Below, in pieces: positions 25,281 to 34,841 of a DNA stretch of 64,000 nucleotides. The position numbers and the translations under genes were made by a program. The notes beneath the pieces were generated by a model, which saw nothing but the letters and a program-made list of their open reading frames with translations, was not told where the DNA came from and did no database searches. The stretch comes from Methylotenera oryzisoli (GTDB lineage: Bacteria; Pseudomonadota; Gammaproteobacteria; Burkholderiales; Methylophilaceae): assembly GCA_945881735.1 (NCBI GenBank), contig CAMCVF010000005.1, forward strand, positions 1-64,000, given 5' to 3'. The first letter of the stretch is position 1. The number at the start of each line of letters is the position of its first letter.

Positions 25281-25940
25281 TCATACGCCTTGTTTTTCGC
25301 CCCATAGTATTTTATGAAGCTGAATTTGCATGCGCACAGGTAACTTGTCCTGCAAAACCCAGCTAGCAAGCTCATCCGCTTTAAGTTCATGGTAGCTTGG
25401 CGAAAACAGCACTGGGCATTTTTCGGCTAACTTAAGTTCTGTTAATTTAGCTTTAGCCCAATCATAATCAGCGCGATTACACAGGACAAATTTGATTTCA
25501 TCACTGGATTTAACATACGACAAATTCGTCCAAAGCATATTTTTTTCTTCGTTAGAAGCTGGAGTTTTAATATCTAAAATGATTGATACGCGTGCATCAA
25601 CTGGCTCAATATCTATAGCTCCGCCAGTTTCCAAAGATACGCTATAACCATCGTCGCACAAGGCTTTTAACAATTCATGGCATGTCTTTTGTGCCAAGGG
25701 CTCACCTCCAGTTACTGTCACATAGTGTGCGCCAAACTCACCCACTTTTCTTAAAATATCTGCAATTTGCATATTGCTGCCGCCGCTAAATGCATAGGCT
25801 GTATCGCAATAAGTACAGCGCATAGGACAGCCAGTTAGGCGAATAAACACTGTAGGCAAACCAAAACGACTGGTTTCGCCTTGAAGTGAATAAAATATTT
25901 CGTATACTTTTAACGCAGCCATACTGATGCCAATCAACAT
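25281..25940 (-). CDS. queE: 7-carboxy-7-deazaguanine synthase QueE
   Basis: Radical SAM enzyme that contracts the ring of 6-carboxytetrahydropterin to 7-carboxy-7-deazaguanine, the step before QueC. 219 aa. The [4Fe-4S] motif CPMRCTYCDT has CX3CX2C spacing; EIFYSLQGETSRFGLP precedes it and VTVTGGEPLAQ follows. The family usually starts close to KVYEIFYS, so Met7 (MAALKVYE, 25922) may be the real start. It is located just before queC. Confidence 0.95.
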   Translation of the reverse strand: MLIGISMAALKVYEIFYSLQGETSRFGLPTVFIRLTGCPMRCTYCDTAYAFSGGSNMQIADILRKVGEFGAHYVTVTGGEPLAQKTCHELLKALCDDGYSVSLETGGAIDIEPVDARVSIILDIKTPASNEEKNMLWTNLSYVKSSDEIKFVLCNRADYDWAKAKLTELKLAEKCPVLFSPSYHELKADELASWVLQDKLPVRMQIQLHKILWGEKQGV

Positions 25941-26307
25941 TAAGTCCCTATTTTACCGCGAAAGCGTGTTTTCACTAAAATTTAAGAACTCGCTATTTTG
26001 TTGATATAAAAATATGCATGCTGAAAAAAGCAAAAAGGACGCAAGCGTCCTTTTTGGGTGTGCATTATTGCTATGCCTATTTTTATTTATGTATGCTACC
26101 TTACAAGCGTATTAAGCCAAATCAGCTTTAACTTGACTGCGGCGGTGCAAACTTAACAAACCTCAAGAAGATGCCATTAATGGCATAGATGCAATAACAG
26201 TTACTAATGATACTGGTAGGAATCTTAATACCACTAAAAAGTCATCAAAATCATATCCATTAGTGCTGCTAACGTTTAAGCCTAGAGGGAGTTGGTTAAG
26301 CACTGTT
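25941..26307. other. Intergenic region between queE and cpoB
   Basis: Contains the terminator at 26030-26056. A plus-strand open stretch (about 26150-26334) reads KLNKPQEDAINGIDAITVTN and onward, but it has no start and no family I recognise; part of it overlaps the cpoB end. No gene is called. Confidence 0.3.
26030..26056. terminator. Rho-independent terminator downstream of the tol operon
   Basis: AAAAAGGACG-CAA-GCGTCCTTTTT is a near-perfect hairpin with A/T runs on both sides, so it can work in both directions. It lies 250 bp after the cpoB stop and 90 bp upstream of queE. Confidence 0.8.
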
Positions 26308-27120
26308 TTATTTAAGTGCTTCCAAGGTCTTTAATCGCTTTTGTGCATTGGGCGTCACTTCGGCATCTGGGTACTTGGCTACCAAATCACGCAAGGTTTT
26401 TTTGGCGCTAGTTACTTGTCCAAGCTGAATTTGACTGTTAGCCATGCTATACATAGCGTCAGGTACTTTTGGGCTGTCTGCATGTAAATCAATGACTTTT
26501 TGATGAGTGACTAAACTAGATTTATAGTTTTTTAAGGCAAATTGCGAATACCCCATGCCGTAAAGCGCATCTGGTACTAACTTACTTGTTGGATAGTCTT
26601 TCAAAAAGCCATCAAAAGCGGCAAACGCCTCTTTATGTTTGGCAGACTTGCTTAAGCTATCTGCTTCAGCAAACGCCTTCATGTCGGCTTCCTCTAACGC
26701 AACAGGCGCAACGACTTCAACTGGTGGCGCCAAAGCGGCACTTTCAATTTTACGCAATCTGGTATCGGTATCTGCATACAGATCTTTTTGGCGCTGTTGC
26801 GTGGTCCCCAAATGATGATTAGCAAGCTCTAGCTCACCTTTTAAATTAGCGATTTCCTGCTTTAGCGCTTCTAATTGATTTTGCATATCAGCCAAACCTT
26901 GACCTTTAATCACAGCATCGGTGGCGGCAAGATTTTTTTTTAGCTCATTAATGGCGGCTTGATTTGCCTCAAAATTACTTTGGCTTTTTGCTTCTACTTC
27001 TAAAATCTTTTTGCGAGCTTCTTTGTCGTCAAATAGCGCGGCATGACTGTTCATGGCACTACTGGCAATCAACATTGCCAGTAGGTTTCTAGATAGGTTT
27101 TTCAACATAACACTAGGCAA
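26308..27120 (-). CDS. cpoB: Cell division coordinator CpoB (YbgF), TolA-associated
   Basis: Periplasmic protein that links Tol-Pal to PBP1B during constriction. 270 aa: a signal peptide (about 1-28, ending MNSHAALF), an N-terminal coiled coil (about 40-125) for trimerisation, and C-terminal TPR repeats (ADSLSKSAKHKEAFAAFDGF, YPTSKLVPDALYGMGYSQFA, KVPDAMYSMANSQIQLGQ, YPDAEVTPNAQKRL). It lies 5 bp downstream of pal as the last gene of the tol operon, the standard position. Confidence 0.95.
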   Translation of the reverse strand: MPSVMLKNLSRNLLAMLIASSAMNSHAALFDDKEARKKILEVEAKSQSNFEANQAAINELKKNLAATDAVIKGQGLADMQNQLEALKQEIANLKGELELANHHLGTTQQRQKDLYADTDTRLRKIESAALAPPVEVVAPVALEEADMKAFAEADSLSKSAKHKEAFAAFDGFLKDYPTSKLVPDALYGMGYSQFALKNYKSSLVTHQKVIDLHADSPKVPDAMYSMANSQIQLGQVTSAKKTLRDLVAKYPDAEVTPNAQKRLKTLEALK

Positions 27121-27125
27121 GATGA

Positions 27126-27704
27126 TTACTCGCCTTGATGCACGATATCAACACGGCGGTCTTTATCACAAGCTTCGCCAGCACAATTTTGCGTGGCTTT
27201 TTCTTCGCCATTGCTTATTGTTTCAATTTGCGAATCTTGCACGCCAAACAAATTAAGCGATTTTTTAACCGCCACAGAGCGACGTTGTCCAAGCGACAGG
27301 TTATATTCGCGTGTACCACGCTCATCGGTGTTACCTTGCAGCATCATTTTGGCATCAGGATGCGCTAATAAATATTTAGCATGCGCCTCAACGATTGCGC
27401 GATATTCCACTTTAACAGCATCGCTGTCGTAATCAAAATAAATATTACGCTTAGATAAAATATTGTTTGGATCACGCAAAGGATTGCCGTCAGCAGAAGC
27501 GATAGCATTTCCATCAATACTCAATTCTTTTACCGCATTTGCATCTGCAACTGCAACTGTAGCATCTGTACTTGTAGATGCAGTAGTAGGGCTCTTATCT
27601 TCTACTTTAACTGGTGTAATGGGAGTGCTTTTACAAGCTACCAACAATGCTGCCAAGCTTAATGCTGTGATTAATTTCGTGTTTATTACCGTTTTTCTAA
27701 TCAT
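27126..27704 (-). CDS. pal: Peptidoglycan-associated lipoprotein Pal
   Basis: Outer-membrane lipoprotein that binds peptidoglycan and TolB. 192 aa. The lipobox LLVACKS gives lipidation near Cys24. A Thr/Ala/Asp-rich linker follows, and the OmpA-like domain (about 85-190) has IYFDYDSDAVKVEYRAIVEA, the DAP-binding NTDERGTREYNLSLGQRR and the YGEE-like SNGEEKA. It lies between tolB and cpoB. Confidence 0.97.
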   Translation of the reverse strand: MIRKTVINTKLITALSLAALLVACKSTPITPVKVEDKSPTTASTSTDATVAVADANAVKELSIDGNAIASADGNPLRDPNNILSKRNIYFDYDSDAVKVEYRAIVEAHAKYLLAHPDAKMMLQGNTDERGTREYNLSLGQRRSVAVKKSLNLFGVQDSQIETISNGEEKATQNCAGEACDKDRRVDIVHQGE

Positions 27705-27801
27705 TCTGCTCTCCTATTTTATGCCTTGATAAGGACTTAAGTTTAAAATTAAATACAATTATTTAGCACACTAACTAATGTGTCAAATGTGTTCACTCAC
27801 C

Positions 27802-29076
27802 TTAATTTAACAACGGCCCCCATGCTGGTTCACGCAAATCACCAGCGGCGTCATTTAAACGTTGACGCACTTTACCATCAGATGAAACAGCTGCCAAAGC
27901 ACCGCGGCCACGCACTTTGGTTGCGTATAAAATAACGCGACCGTTTGGTGCAAAGCTTGGCGATTCATCTTGGCTACCTTCCGATAACATCTGTACCTGA
28001 CCTGAAGCCATGTCTTGAATTGCTACTTTAAATTTACCACCATCGTTACGAATATAGGCCAGTAATTTGCCATCGGGTGAAAACTTTGGCGATACGTTAT
28101 AACTGCCTTCAAACGTTACACGGCTTGGCGTGCCGCCACTCAAAGAGACCTTGTAAATTTGAGGTTTTCCGCCACGGTCTGAGGTAAAATAAATGTGGCT
28201 ACCATCTGGCGAAAATACAGGTTCAGTATCAATTGCATTACTCTTAGTAATTAATTTCAAATCGCTACCGTTGGCATTAATCGTGTGCACTTGTGAGTTA
28301 GCACCATAGGTCAAAACAATTGCTAGTTTACTGCCATCGGGCGACCAAGAAGGTGCGCTATTATTGCCTTTAAAATTGGCTAATACTTCGCGGCTGCCGC
28401 TGGTAAGCGATTGCACATAAATGATGGGTTTTTTCTTTTCGAAAGATACATATGCTAGCTTAGTGCCATCCGGTGACCAAGCAGGAGAAATAATTGGCTC
28501 ATTCGAAGAAACGACCGTTTGCGGATTAAACCCGTCTGCATCCGCTACTTGCAAAGCATAGCGCTTGCCTATTTTTGTAATGTAAGCAATGCGGCTGGCA
28601 AATGCGCCAGGCTCACCAGTGAGTTTTTGATAAATAATATCGGCAATTTTGTGTGCGGTTGTACGTACCTGGCTTGGTGTGATTTGATAATCCATGCCTG
28701 CTAATTGGGTTTGCTTTAATACATCCATGAGTTGAAAACTTACCTTAAAGCGCCCACCTGCAATTGGATCTACACTTCCAACCGTTACTGCTTGGGATTG
28801 TAAGGCAAGCCACTCAGCATATTTAATTTGCGCAGGGGTTGTTGGCAAATTCGCCATACCACGCGTTTCAAGCACCTTAAACAAACCACTTCGCCTTAAG
28901 TCGGCATTAATAATATCGCTAATACTATCTTTAGTGACAGCAGAATTGCCAAATGGTACTACCGCGATTGGGATTTGCTGCGAACTACCGCCACTAATGT
29001 CAATATCCAATGCCGCGTTACTAACGCTTGTCAATAATAAGCTGGCTAAAAAAGCGATTAATTTATTTAGTTTCAT
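27802..29076 (-). CDS. tolB: Tol-Pal system periplasmic protein TolB
   Basis: Periplasmic translocation protein linking TolA and Pal. 424 aa: a signal peptide (about 1-21, SVSNA/A), an N-terminal anticodon-like domain (IPIAVVPFGN) and a six-bladed WD40-like beta-propeller with repeated SPAWSPDGTKLAYVS, APSWSPDGSKLAIV, EPVFSPDGSHIYFTSDRGG and SPKFSPDGKLLAYI. It lies between tolA and pal. Confidence 0.97.
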   Translation of the reverse strand: MKLNKLIAFLASLLLTSVSNAALDIDISGGSSQQIPIAVVPFGNSAVTKDSISDIINADLRRSGLFKVLETRGMANLPTTPAQIKYAEWLALQSQAVTVGSVDPIAGGRFKVSFQLMDVLKQTQLAGMDYQITPSQVRTTAHKIADIIYQKLTGEPGAFASRIAYITKIGKRYALQVADADGFNPQTVVSSNEPIISPAWSPDGTKLAYVSFEKKKPIIYVQSLTSGSREVLANFKGNNSAPSWSPDGSKLAIVLTYGANSQVHTINANGSDLKLITKSNAIDTEPVFSPDGSHIYFTSDRGGKPQIYKVSLSGGTPSRVTFEGSYNVSPKFSPDGKLLAYIRNDGGKFKVAIQDMASGQVQMLSEGSQDESPSFAPNGRVILYATKVRGRGALAAVSSDGKVRQRLNDAAGDLREPAWGPLLN

Positions 29077-29207
29077 TATCTTTTAGTATTATAAATGCTC
29101 AAAAGTTCATTTAAATTCTACTGCAAACGAGACTTGACACCACCCTATTTACATTTTAATTACATCTTTTACGCTTTGTTTACATTACAAGGCAGGCATT
29201 TTTGTCG

Positions 29208-30032
29208 CTATTCGTTTGGCTTAAACTTCAAATTTAAATTTCTAAATTTAGCATAAATGGTAGGGTCACTCGGAAGCGGTAATGGCTGAGAGGTGACTAT
29301 AGCGCGCTCTACGGCATCATCACATGCAGCGCTGCCACTTGATTTCACCAGTTTTGGCGGGCCACTTAATTCACCTGTTGGCAACAAATCAATATTAAAC
29401 TGCAACTCGGGGTTACTATCGCCGCACAAAGTTTTATTAACATTTCCACGAATTTTAGTTCTGATTCTATCGGTGTATTCACCTATCACATTGGCACTCG
29501 CCGCACTTGCGGCCTTAATATCTGTGTCCGTGTTTTCATTTAGCATGTCTTGCTTTAATTTATCCAAGGCTTTTTGGCTATCAAGCTTGGCTTGTTTTTC
29601 GGCTGATTTAGCATCTTTCAGTGCGTCTTCGCGCATTTCTTCTGCTAATTTTTTAGTGTGCGCTTCTTTCTTTTGCTTTTCCAGCTTATTTAGCTTCAGT
29701 TTTTCCAACTCTGTTTTTTCTTGTTGCTCAAGCTCTTTTTTCTTTTTTTCCAGCCCTATATCACCTTTGGGCTCTTCTGATTTTGGCTTCTCTTCAACAA
29801 TAGGCTTTGGCTTTTCTTGTTCAATAGGTTCAGGTTTTGGTTTTGGCTGTGGCAAAATTACTGGCTGAACCACTGGCAACTTATCCCACAATTCTACTTC
29901 TGTGATGTTTAAAACTGGATGCGCCGCTTTCCAATTAAACGATACCAACATCCCGCCCAACAACAGAACATGAACAGCAATCGCTAGGAATCCCGCTTTC
30001 CAAGAATCGGTATTTTCGCGCTTTCTAATCAT
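29208..30032 (-). CDS. tolA: Tol-Pal system protein TolA
   Basis: Inner-membrane anchored energy transducer. 274 aa: one N-terminal helix (about 13-32), a Pro/Lys/Glu stretch (QPKPKPEPIEQEKPKPIVEE), a long Lys/Glu/Ala helix (about 85-175) that spans the periplasm, and a C-terminal TonB/TolA domain (GEYTDRIRTKIRGN, NPELQFNIDLLPTGEL, KSSGSAACDDAVERA) that contacts TolB/Pal. The helical domain is shorter than in E. coli TolA. It is in the conserved tolQRAB order. Confidence 0.95.
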   Translation of the reverse strand: MIRKRENTDSWKAGFLAIAVHVLLLGGMLVSFNWKAAHPVLNITEVELWDKLPVVQPVILPQPKPKPEPIEQEKPKPIVEEKPKSEEPKGDIGLEKKKKELEQQEKTELEKLKLNKLEKQKKEAHTKKLAEEMREDALKDAKSAEKQAKLDSQKALDKLKQDMLNENTDTDIKAASAASANVIGEYTDRIRTKIRGNVNKTLCGDSNPELQFNIDLLPTGELSGPPKLVKSSGSAACDDAVERAIVTSQPLPLPSDPTIYAKFRNLNLKFKPNE

Positions 30033-30075
30033 GAGTTAATAATACTGGTTAATCTATATATAAGGATTTTAATTG

Positions 30076-30483
30076 TTAAGGTGCTGGTTTAAATAACAAG
30101 CCTATTTTGTCCACTTTTGCTTGCTTCAATAAATCCATCACTTCAATCACTTTGCCGTAAGGTGTTTTTTCATCGGCTGCCACCACCACAGAGCGCGGAT
30201 TGGTGGAGCTATCTTTGGTATTTAATTGTTTTTTAATTTCAAATAACAACTCATCACGCTGCAGATTTTTGCCTGCAATTTCTGCCATACCATCTTTTTG
30301 CACAGTTACCACAATCGGCGCCGCACTTTGTTTAAGCGCTTGACCAACTTTAGGCAAATCAACTACACCTGGGTTAGTCATGGGTGCTGTCACCATAAAA
30401 ATAACCAGCAGCACCAAGGTCACGTCGATATAGGGCACCACATTAATCTGGTTCATCATGCGGCGTTTGCGATTGCGCGCCAT
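30076..30483 (-). CDS. tolR: Tol-Pal system protein TolR
   Basis: ExbD/TolR-family stator component. 135 aa, one membrane helix with the proton-path aspartate in INVVPYIDVTLVLLVIFMVT (residue ~20), then a periplasmic domain with PIVVTVQKDGMAEIAGK and VVAADEKTPYGKVIEVMDLL. It is 3 bp after tolQ. Confidence 0.97.
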   Translation of the reverse strand: MARNRKRRMMNQINVVPYIDVTLVLLVIFMVTAPMTNPGVVDLPKVGQALKQSAAPIVVTVQKDGMAEIAGKNLQRDELLFEIKKQLNTKDSSTNPRSVVVAADEKTPYGKVIEVMDLLKQAKVDKIGLLFKPAP

Positions 30484-30486
30484 GAT

Positions 30487-31161
30487 TTAGCTCTTTCTCT
30501 GCAGAATATTGGTAAATTCTTCCATAAAGCTTTCATAGCGCACCGATAGCCGATCTACACTGGATGCAAAACGGTTGTAAGCAATTACCGCTGGAATCGC
30601 CGCAAATAAACCAATCGCAGTTGCAATTAAGGCTTCTGCAATACCAGGTGCCACTTGGCTAAGCGTTGCTTGCGCAACACTAGATAAACCACGGAATGAA
30701 TTCATAATGCCCCATACAGTGCCAAATAAGCCAATGTAAGGGCTAACTGAGCCGACGGATGCAAGAAACGGTAAATGAGCATCCAAATCATCAAGCTCAC
30801 GATTGTAAGCGGCGCGCATTGCACGGCGTGAACCTTCCATGACATCGCTGATTTCCATTTTGCCTTGTTGTTTGTGGCGGATAAATTCTTTAAAGCCTGC
30901 TTCAAATATACTGGCCATACCTTGGGGTTTGCGACGTCCTACAGTAACGGTTTCATATAGCTCATTTAAATCGCCACCAGACCAGAATTTATTTTCAAAA
31001 TTTTCTGATTCGGTTTCGGCGCGTTTAATGGTGGCCACTTTAATAAAAATATACCACCAAGAAAAAATTGAGGTGATCAGCAATATCACCATCACCAGCT
31101 GCACAGGCAAGCTGGCGCCTGCAATTAGGGTAAGTAAGGACATATCATTTGCTACACTCAT
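30487..31161 (-). CDS. tolQ: Tol-Pal system protein TolQ
   Basis: ExbB/TolQ-family inner-membrane proton channel protein that drives TolA. Three helices; the family block reads LASVGSVSPYIGLFGTVWGI and MNSFRGLSSVAQATLSQVAPG, then IAEALIATAIGLFAAIPAV. I place the start at 31161 ([13 protein letters not shown]) because its ATG overlaps the ybgC stop as ATGA. An upstream ATG at 31194 would extend the protein by 11 residues into ybgC. Coupling to ybgC is expected. Confidence 0.95.
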   Translation of the reverse strand: MSVANDMSLLTLIAGASLPVQLVMVILLITSIFSWWYIFIKVATIKRAETESENFENKFWSGGDLNELYETVTVGRRKPQGMASIFEAGFKEFIRHKQQGKMEISDVMEGSRRAMRAAYNRELDDLDAHLPFLASVGSVSPYIGLFGTVWGIMNSFRGLSSVAQATLSQVAPGIAEALIATAIGLFAAIPAVIAYNRFASSVDRLSVRYESFMEEFTNILQRKS

Positions 31162-31583
31162 ACTAACTCCATCGTTTGTTTTTGCATGATGCATTTTACG
31201 GCTGGTGGGACGGCAATTGGTTTAAATGTCTGCGCATCTACGCACGCCAACTTCAAATTTGCCTCTACCAATTTCTGTTGATTTAACTGAATGGTTTGTA
31301 AGAACTCTACGCTAACACGATCCGTTTTAGTGATTTGGCTGGTTATTGTAAGTAAATCATCCAACTTGGCGGATTTTTTGAATTGAATTTGCATGCTATG
31401 CACTACAAACACGCAATTGTATTCTTGCAATAAGGTCATGTGCTCAAAGCCCAGAATGCGCAACCACTCTGTGCGGCCGCGCTCCATAAAATTGAGATAC
31501 TGCGAGTGGTACACAACACCGCCCGCATCGGTGTTTTCGTAGTAGACGCGCACCGTCCACTGATGCGAGTTTATTGCTGCCAA
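31158..31583 (-). CDS. ybgC: Tol-Pal associated acyl-CoA thioesterase YbgC
   Basis: Hot-dog fold thioesterase, first gene of the tol operon. 141 aa. Shows [20 protein letters not shown], with the catalytic Asp and His of the 4-hydroxybenzoyl-CoA thioesterase type, then [18 protein letters not shown]. It overlaps ruvB upstream by 13 bp and tolQ downstream by 4 bp, so translation of the three is coupled. Confidence 0.95.
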   Translation of the reverse strand: MAAINSHQWTVRVYYENTDAGGVVYHSQYLNFMERGRTEWLRILGFEHMTLLQEYNCVFVVHSMQIQFKKSAKLDDLLTITSQITKTDRVSVEFLQTIQLNQQKLVEANLKLACVDAQTFKPIAVPPAVKCIMQKQTMELV

Positions 31584-32608
31584 GCTTCACCCGTTATTAA
31601 TGTTTTAGGAACTGGCAGACCAAAATGTTGATAAGCCAAGCCAGTAGCCATGCGTCCGCGTGGGGTACGCATCAAATAACCCTGCTGAATCAAATAGGGC
31701 TCTAGTACGTCTTCAATGGTATCGCGTTCTTCGCCAATTGCCGCCGCCAAATTATCTAAACCCACCGGGCCGCCGCCGAATTTTTCAAGTACGGCTTGTA
31801 ATAGTTTTCTATCCATCACATCAAAACCCAAACTATCGACATCTAACATTTTAAGTGCGGCATCGGCCACTTCGCTACTCACAATACCATCGGATTTCAC
31901 TTGCGCATAATCACGCACGCGACGCAATAATCGGTTCGCAATACGCGGTGTACCACGAGAGCGCTTAGCAACTTCTAACGCGCCTGTTGCCGTGATATGC
32001 ACTTCTAACAAACCCGCACTGCGATGGACGATTTTACCCAACTCTTCTGAGGTGTAAAACTCTAGCCTAGACACAATCCCAAAACGATCTCTTAGCGGAT
32101 TAGTTAGCATGCCTGCACGTGTAGTGGCGCCTACCAATGTAAATGGGGGCAAATCGAGGCGCACACTTCTGGCAGCAGGGCCTTCACCAATCATAATATC
32201 CAAGCGATAATCTTCCATTGCAGGGTATAAAATCTCTTCCACCACAGGGCTTAGGCGATGAATTTCGTCAATAAATAACACATCGTTGGGCTCTAAATTA
32301 GTTAGCAATGCTGCCAAATCGCCAGCGCGCTCTAAAACTGGGCCTGAAGTTTGACGCATATTCACACCCATTTCGCGCGCGATAATATGCGCCAAGGTGG
32401 TTTTGCCTAAACCTGGAGGACCAAATAACAATACATGATCTAAGGCTTCACTTCGGCCACGTGCCGCATTAATAAAAATCTCTAGCTGGCTTCGTGCTTT
32501 CTCTTGGCCGACATATTCATCCAAATCTTTGGGTCTAAGCGCGCGCTCTATCGCCTCTTCTTGAGGGCTGGCGGCTTTTGGGGCAATAAAACGGTCGGGT
32601 TCTATCAT
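31571..32608 (-). CDS. ruvB: Holliday junction branch migration helicase RuvB
   Basis: AAA+ motor that drives branch migration with RuvA. 345 aa. Seen are [19 protein letters not shown], Walker [16 protein letters not shown], Walker [14 protein letters not shown], sensor 1 [11 protein letters not shown], the arginine finger region [15 protein letters not shown], and the C-terminal winged helix ([28 protein letters not shown]). It is separated from ruvC-ruvA by a two-gene c-di-GMP module. Confidence 0.98.
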   Translation of the reverse strand: MIEPDRFIAPKAASPQEEAIERALRPKDLDEYVGQEKARSQLEIFINAARGRSEALDHVLLFGPPGLGKTTLAHIIAREMGVNMRQTSGPVLERAGDLAALLTNLEPNDVLFIDEIHRLSPVVEEILYPAMEDYRLDIMIGEGPAARSVRLDLPPFTLVGATTRAGMLTNPLRDRFGIVSRLEFYTSEELGKIVHRSAGLLEVHITATGALEVAKRSRGTPRIANRLLRRVRDYAQVKSDGIVSSEVADAALKMLDVDSLGFDVMDRKLLQAVLEKFGGGPVGLDNLAAAIGEERDTIEDVLEPYLIQQGYLMRTPRGRMATGLAYQHFGLPVPKTLITGEAWQQ

Positions 32609-32651
32609 AAGGGCTAAATGTTTAAACGCGTTATGCGTTAATTAAACTCCA

Positions 32652-34841
32652 TTATGAGTTTAATTGCGAAAAATTCTCAATCAATTTTTTTATAGTCACG
32701 GGTGAGCCAATATGCATACCTTGTCCATAATGCACCCCAATTATTTTAAGTTCTTTTAAAATCTCTACATTTTCTACAAACTCAGCCACAGTTTTAATAT
32801 TCATGGCTTCGGCTACACTATGAATGGATCGCACCATGGCGTGATCAATTTTGTTAATATGCATTTCTTTTACAAAGGTGCCGTCAATTTTTAAATAATC
32901 GACCTCAAAGTTTTTCAAATAAGTAAACGATGACATGCCACTACCAAAATCATCTAGCGCAAATCTACAGCCTAATTTTCTTAAAGAAGTAAATAAGTGC
33001 ATGGTGTGTTTAAGATTTACTATCGCAGAGGTTTCGGTGATTTCAAAACAAATGGCGGTGGCTGGTACAGCATAAATCGCTAGTTGCTCGCGTATATAGC
33101 CTAGTAAGGTTTTATCGCTTACAGAGGTCCCAGATAAGTTTATTGAAAATACGTAATTACACTTTTCTAAACTCTTATCTAACATTTCGCGGTAAGCGGC
33201 AAACGTCTTGCGAATCACCCAGCGATCGATATTGGGCATTAAATGATAGCGTTCGGCCGATGGAATAAATGATGTTGGCAACAAAATTTGCCCATCAGCA
33301 CTGACTTTTCTAATCAATATTTCAAAGTGATGCAGCGCCGGCACATTGACCGATAAGGGCACAATGGGTTGGCAATAAAGCATAAACTGCTCATCATTAA
33401 TTTCATCGGTAATGTCAGAAATCGCTTCCACTTCGCTTCGGTGCTGGGTGACTTCGATATCGCCTGCACTAAACAAAAAGCTTTGATTTCGGCCTGCTTT
33501 TTTGGCAGAGTAGCAGGCAGAATCGGCAGCATGAATAATATCGCTGACACTTGCAAAGCTGGCGTTAACAACCACAATTCCTATACTGACACCAATATTA
33601 AAGATTTTATCGTCATGGATAAATCGATAATCGCGCACTATTTTTAGGATGGTATTCGTTATTTGATTTGCATCGGCAAGGCTACAGTTTTCTAGCAACA
33701 AGCCAAACTCATCACCGCCTAAACGCGCCAAAGTATCTCTATCACGCATATGGTTAGCAAACAAAGTACTAATTTGTCTCAGCAAATCATCGCCTGCAAC
33801 ATGACCAGAAGTGTCATTCACCAGCTTAAATTGATCTAAATCCATATAGCAAAATATATGTTGCGCATTGGCTTCATACACATTTTTTAAGCTTCGTTCT
33901 AACCTTGCCTCGAACTCGCGGCGGTTAATTAAACCTGTTAAATCATCATGCTGCGCTTGATGCCGTAACATAGTAGTGGCATCGTTTATTTTATCTTGCA
34001 TCTCATCATGAGCATGCTTTAGGCTACTCGACATGGAATTGAAACCTTTTTGTAGCGTTTTTAACTCTCCGCTAGAATTTTCAGTAATCATTTGCGCATA
34101 AATACCCTCACTGACCTTATTTACCGCATTGGCGATTTCCTGGATAGGCTTGGTAATGTTGCGGCCAATACGCCATGCAATTAACGCACTGACTAGCAAG
34201 CCCAATAAACCTATCAACAAGATTTTGCTAATCAAATCTTGCTTGATGTTTTGCAGAGTTTGATTACTCAAATCCACATAAACTTGACCAATTTGCTGCT
34301 GAGCTTCTGATTTATTGAGCTCTAGGTCAGCATCATAGGTTCTGGTAATATCATCAATTTCGACCAGGCTTCGATAAATGGGTGCGGTAAAAATAATACT
34401 GCTTTTTTGACTCAATTCGCTAATATTATTTAAATGGATGCGTTTAATTAAATCTTTCGGCAATGGGCGCCCACTCAACGCTAACACTGTTCCTTTATTA
34501 TCAATCACCAGTACCGTTCTCACTTCTTGCTCATTGACTAATACTTGCTGAACCAGCTTTTGCAGAATTTGACGGTTACCAGAAATAACGCCGTATTCAG
34601 TAACTGGCGCCAAATGAGAGGCAATAATGCGACCACGTTCGCTTAAGGTTTGATTGAGAACCCCGAAAACGTTTGAAATGGCGTATCCCCCCAAAATAAT
34701 CGCAAATAGCATGGCGGGGATTGTGCCCAGCAAAATAACACGTGATTTAATGCCTAAATTATTATTACCAAGCGCGCTCCACAAAATATTTTTGGGCTGA
34801 ACGAGCGGTTCGTTTAAAGCTTTATCGTGGGCTTTATTCAT
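32652..34841 (-). CDS. Membrane GGDEF-EAL protein with HAMP and periplasmic sensor
   Basis: Predicted c-di-GMP turnover enzyme of 729 aa. Helix 1 (about 36-58), a periplasmic sensor region (about 60-200, CHASE8-like in size), helix 2 (about 205-224), HAMP (about 225-277), an intact GGDEF domain (LARLGGDEFGLL, 375-379) and an EAL domain starting FEILIR (507-509, EIL variant) with SINLSG, CFEITETSAI, ALDDFGSGMSSFTYL, LKIDGTFVKEM and a degenerate AEFVEN in place of AEGVET. It overlaps the substrate-binding-protein gene upstream by 8 bp, so that protein probably feeds a ligand signal to it. Confidence 0.93.
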   Translation of the reverse strand: MNKAHDKALNEPLVQPKNILWSALGNNNLGIKSRVILLGTIPAMLFAIILGGYAISNVFGVLNQTLSERGRIIASHLAPVTEYGVISGNRQILQKLVQQVLVNEQEVRTVLVIDNKGTVLALSGRPLPKDLIKRIHLNNISELSQKSSIIFTAPIYRSLVEIDDITRTYDADLELNKSEAQQQIGQVYVDLSNQTLQNIKQDLISKILLIGLLGLLVSALIAWRIGRNITKPIQEIANAVNKVSEGIYAQMITENSSGELKTLQKGFNSMSSSLKHAHDEMQDKINDATTMLRHQAQHDDLTGLINRREFEARLERSLKNVYEANAQHIFCYMDLDQFKLVNDTSGHVAGDDLLRQISTLFANHMRDRDTLARLGGDEFGLLLENCSLADANQITNTILKIVRDYRFIHDDKIFNIGVSIGIVVVNASFASVSDIIHAADSACYSAKKAGRNQSFLFSAGDIEVTQHRSEVEAISDITDEINDEQFMLYCQPIVPLSVNVPALHHFEILIRKVSADGQILLPTSFIPSAERYHLMPNIDRWVIRKTFAAYREMLDKSLEKCNYVFSINLSGTSVSDKTLLGYIREQLAIYAVPATAICFEITETSAIVNLKHTMHLFTSLRKLGCRFALDDFGSGMSSFTYLKNFEVDYLKIDGTFVKEMHINKIDHAMVRSIHSVAEAMNIKTVAEFVENVEILKELKIIGVHYGQGMHIGSPVTIKKLIENFSQLNS

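Noticed and set aside
29293-29868. 191-codon plus-strand frame within tolA
   Set aside because: Ser/Phe/Cys-rich antisense shadow of the Lys/Glu/Ala helix of TolA.
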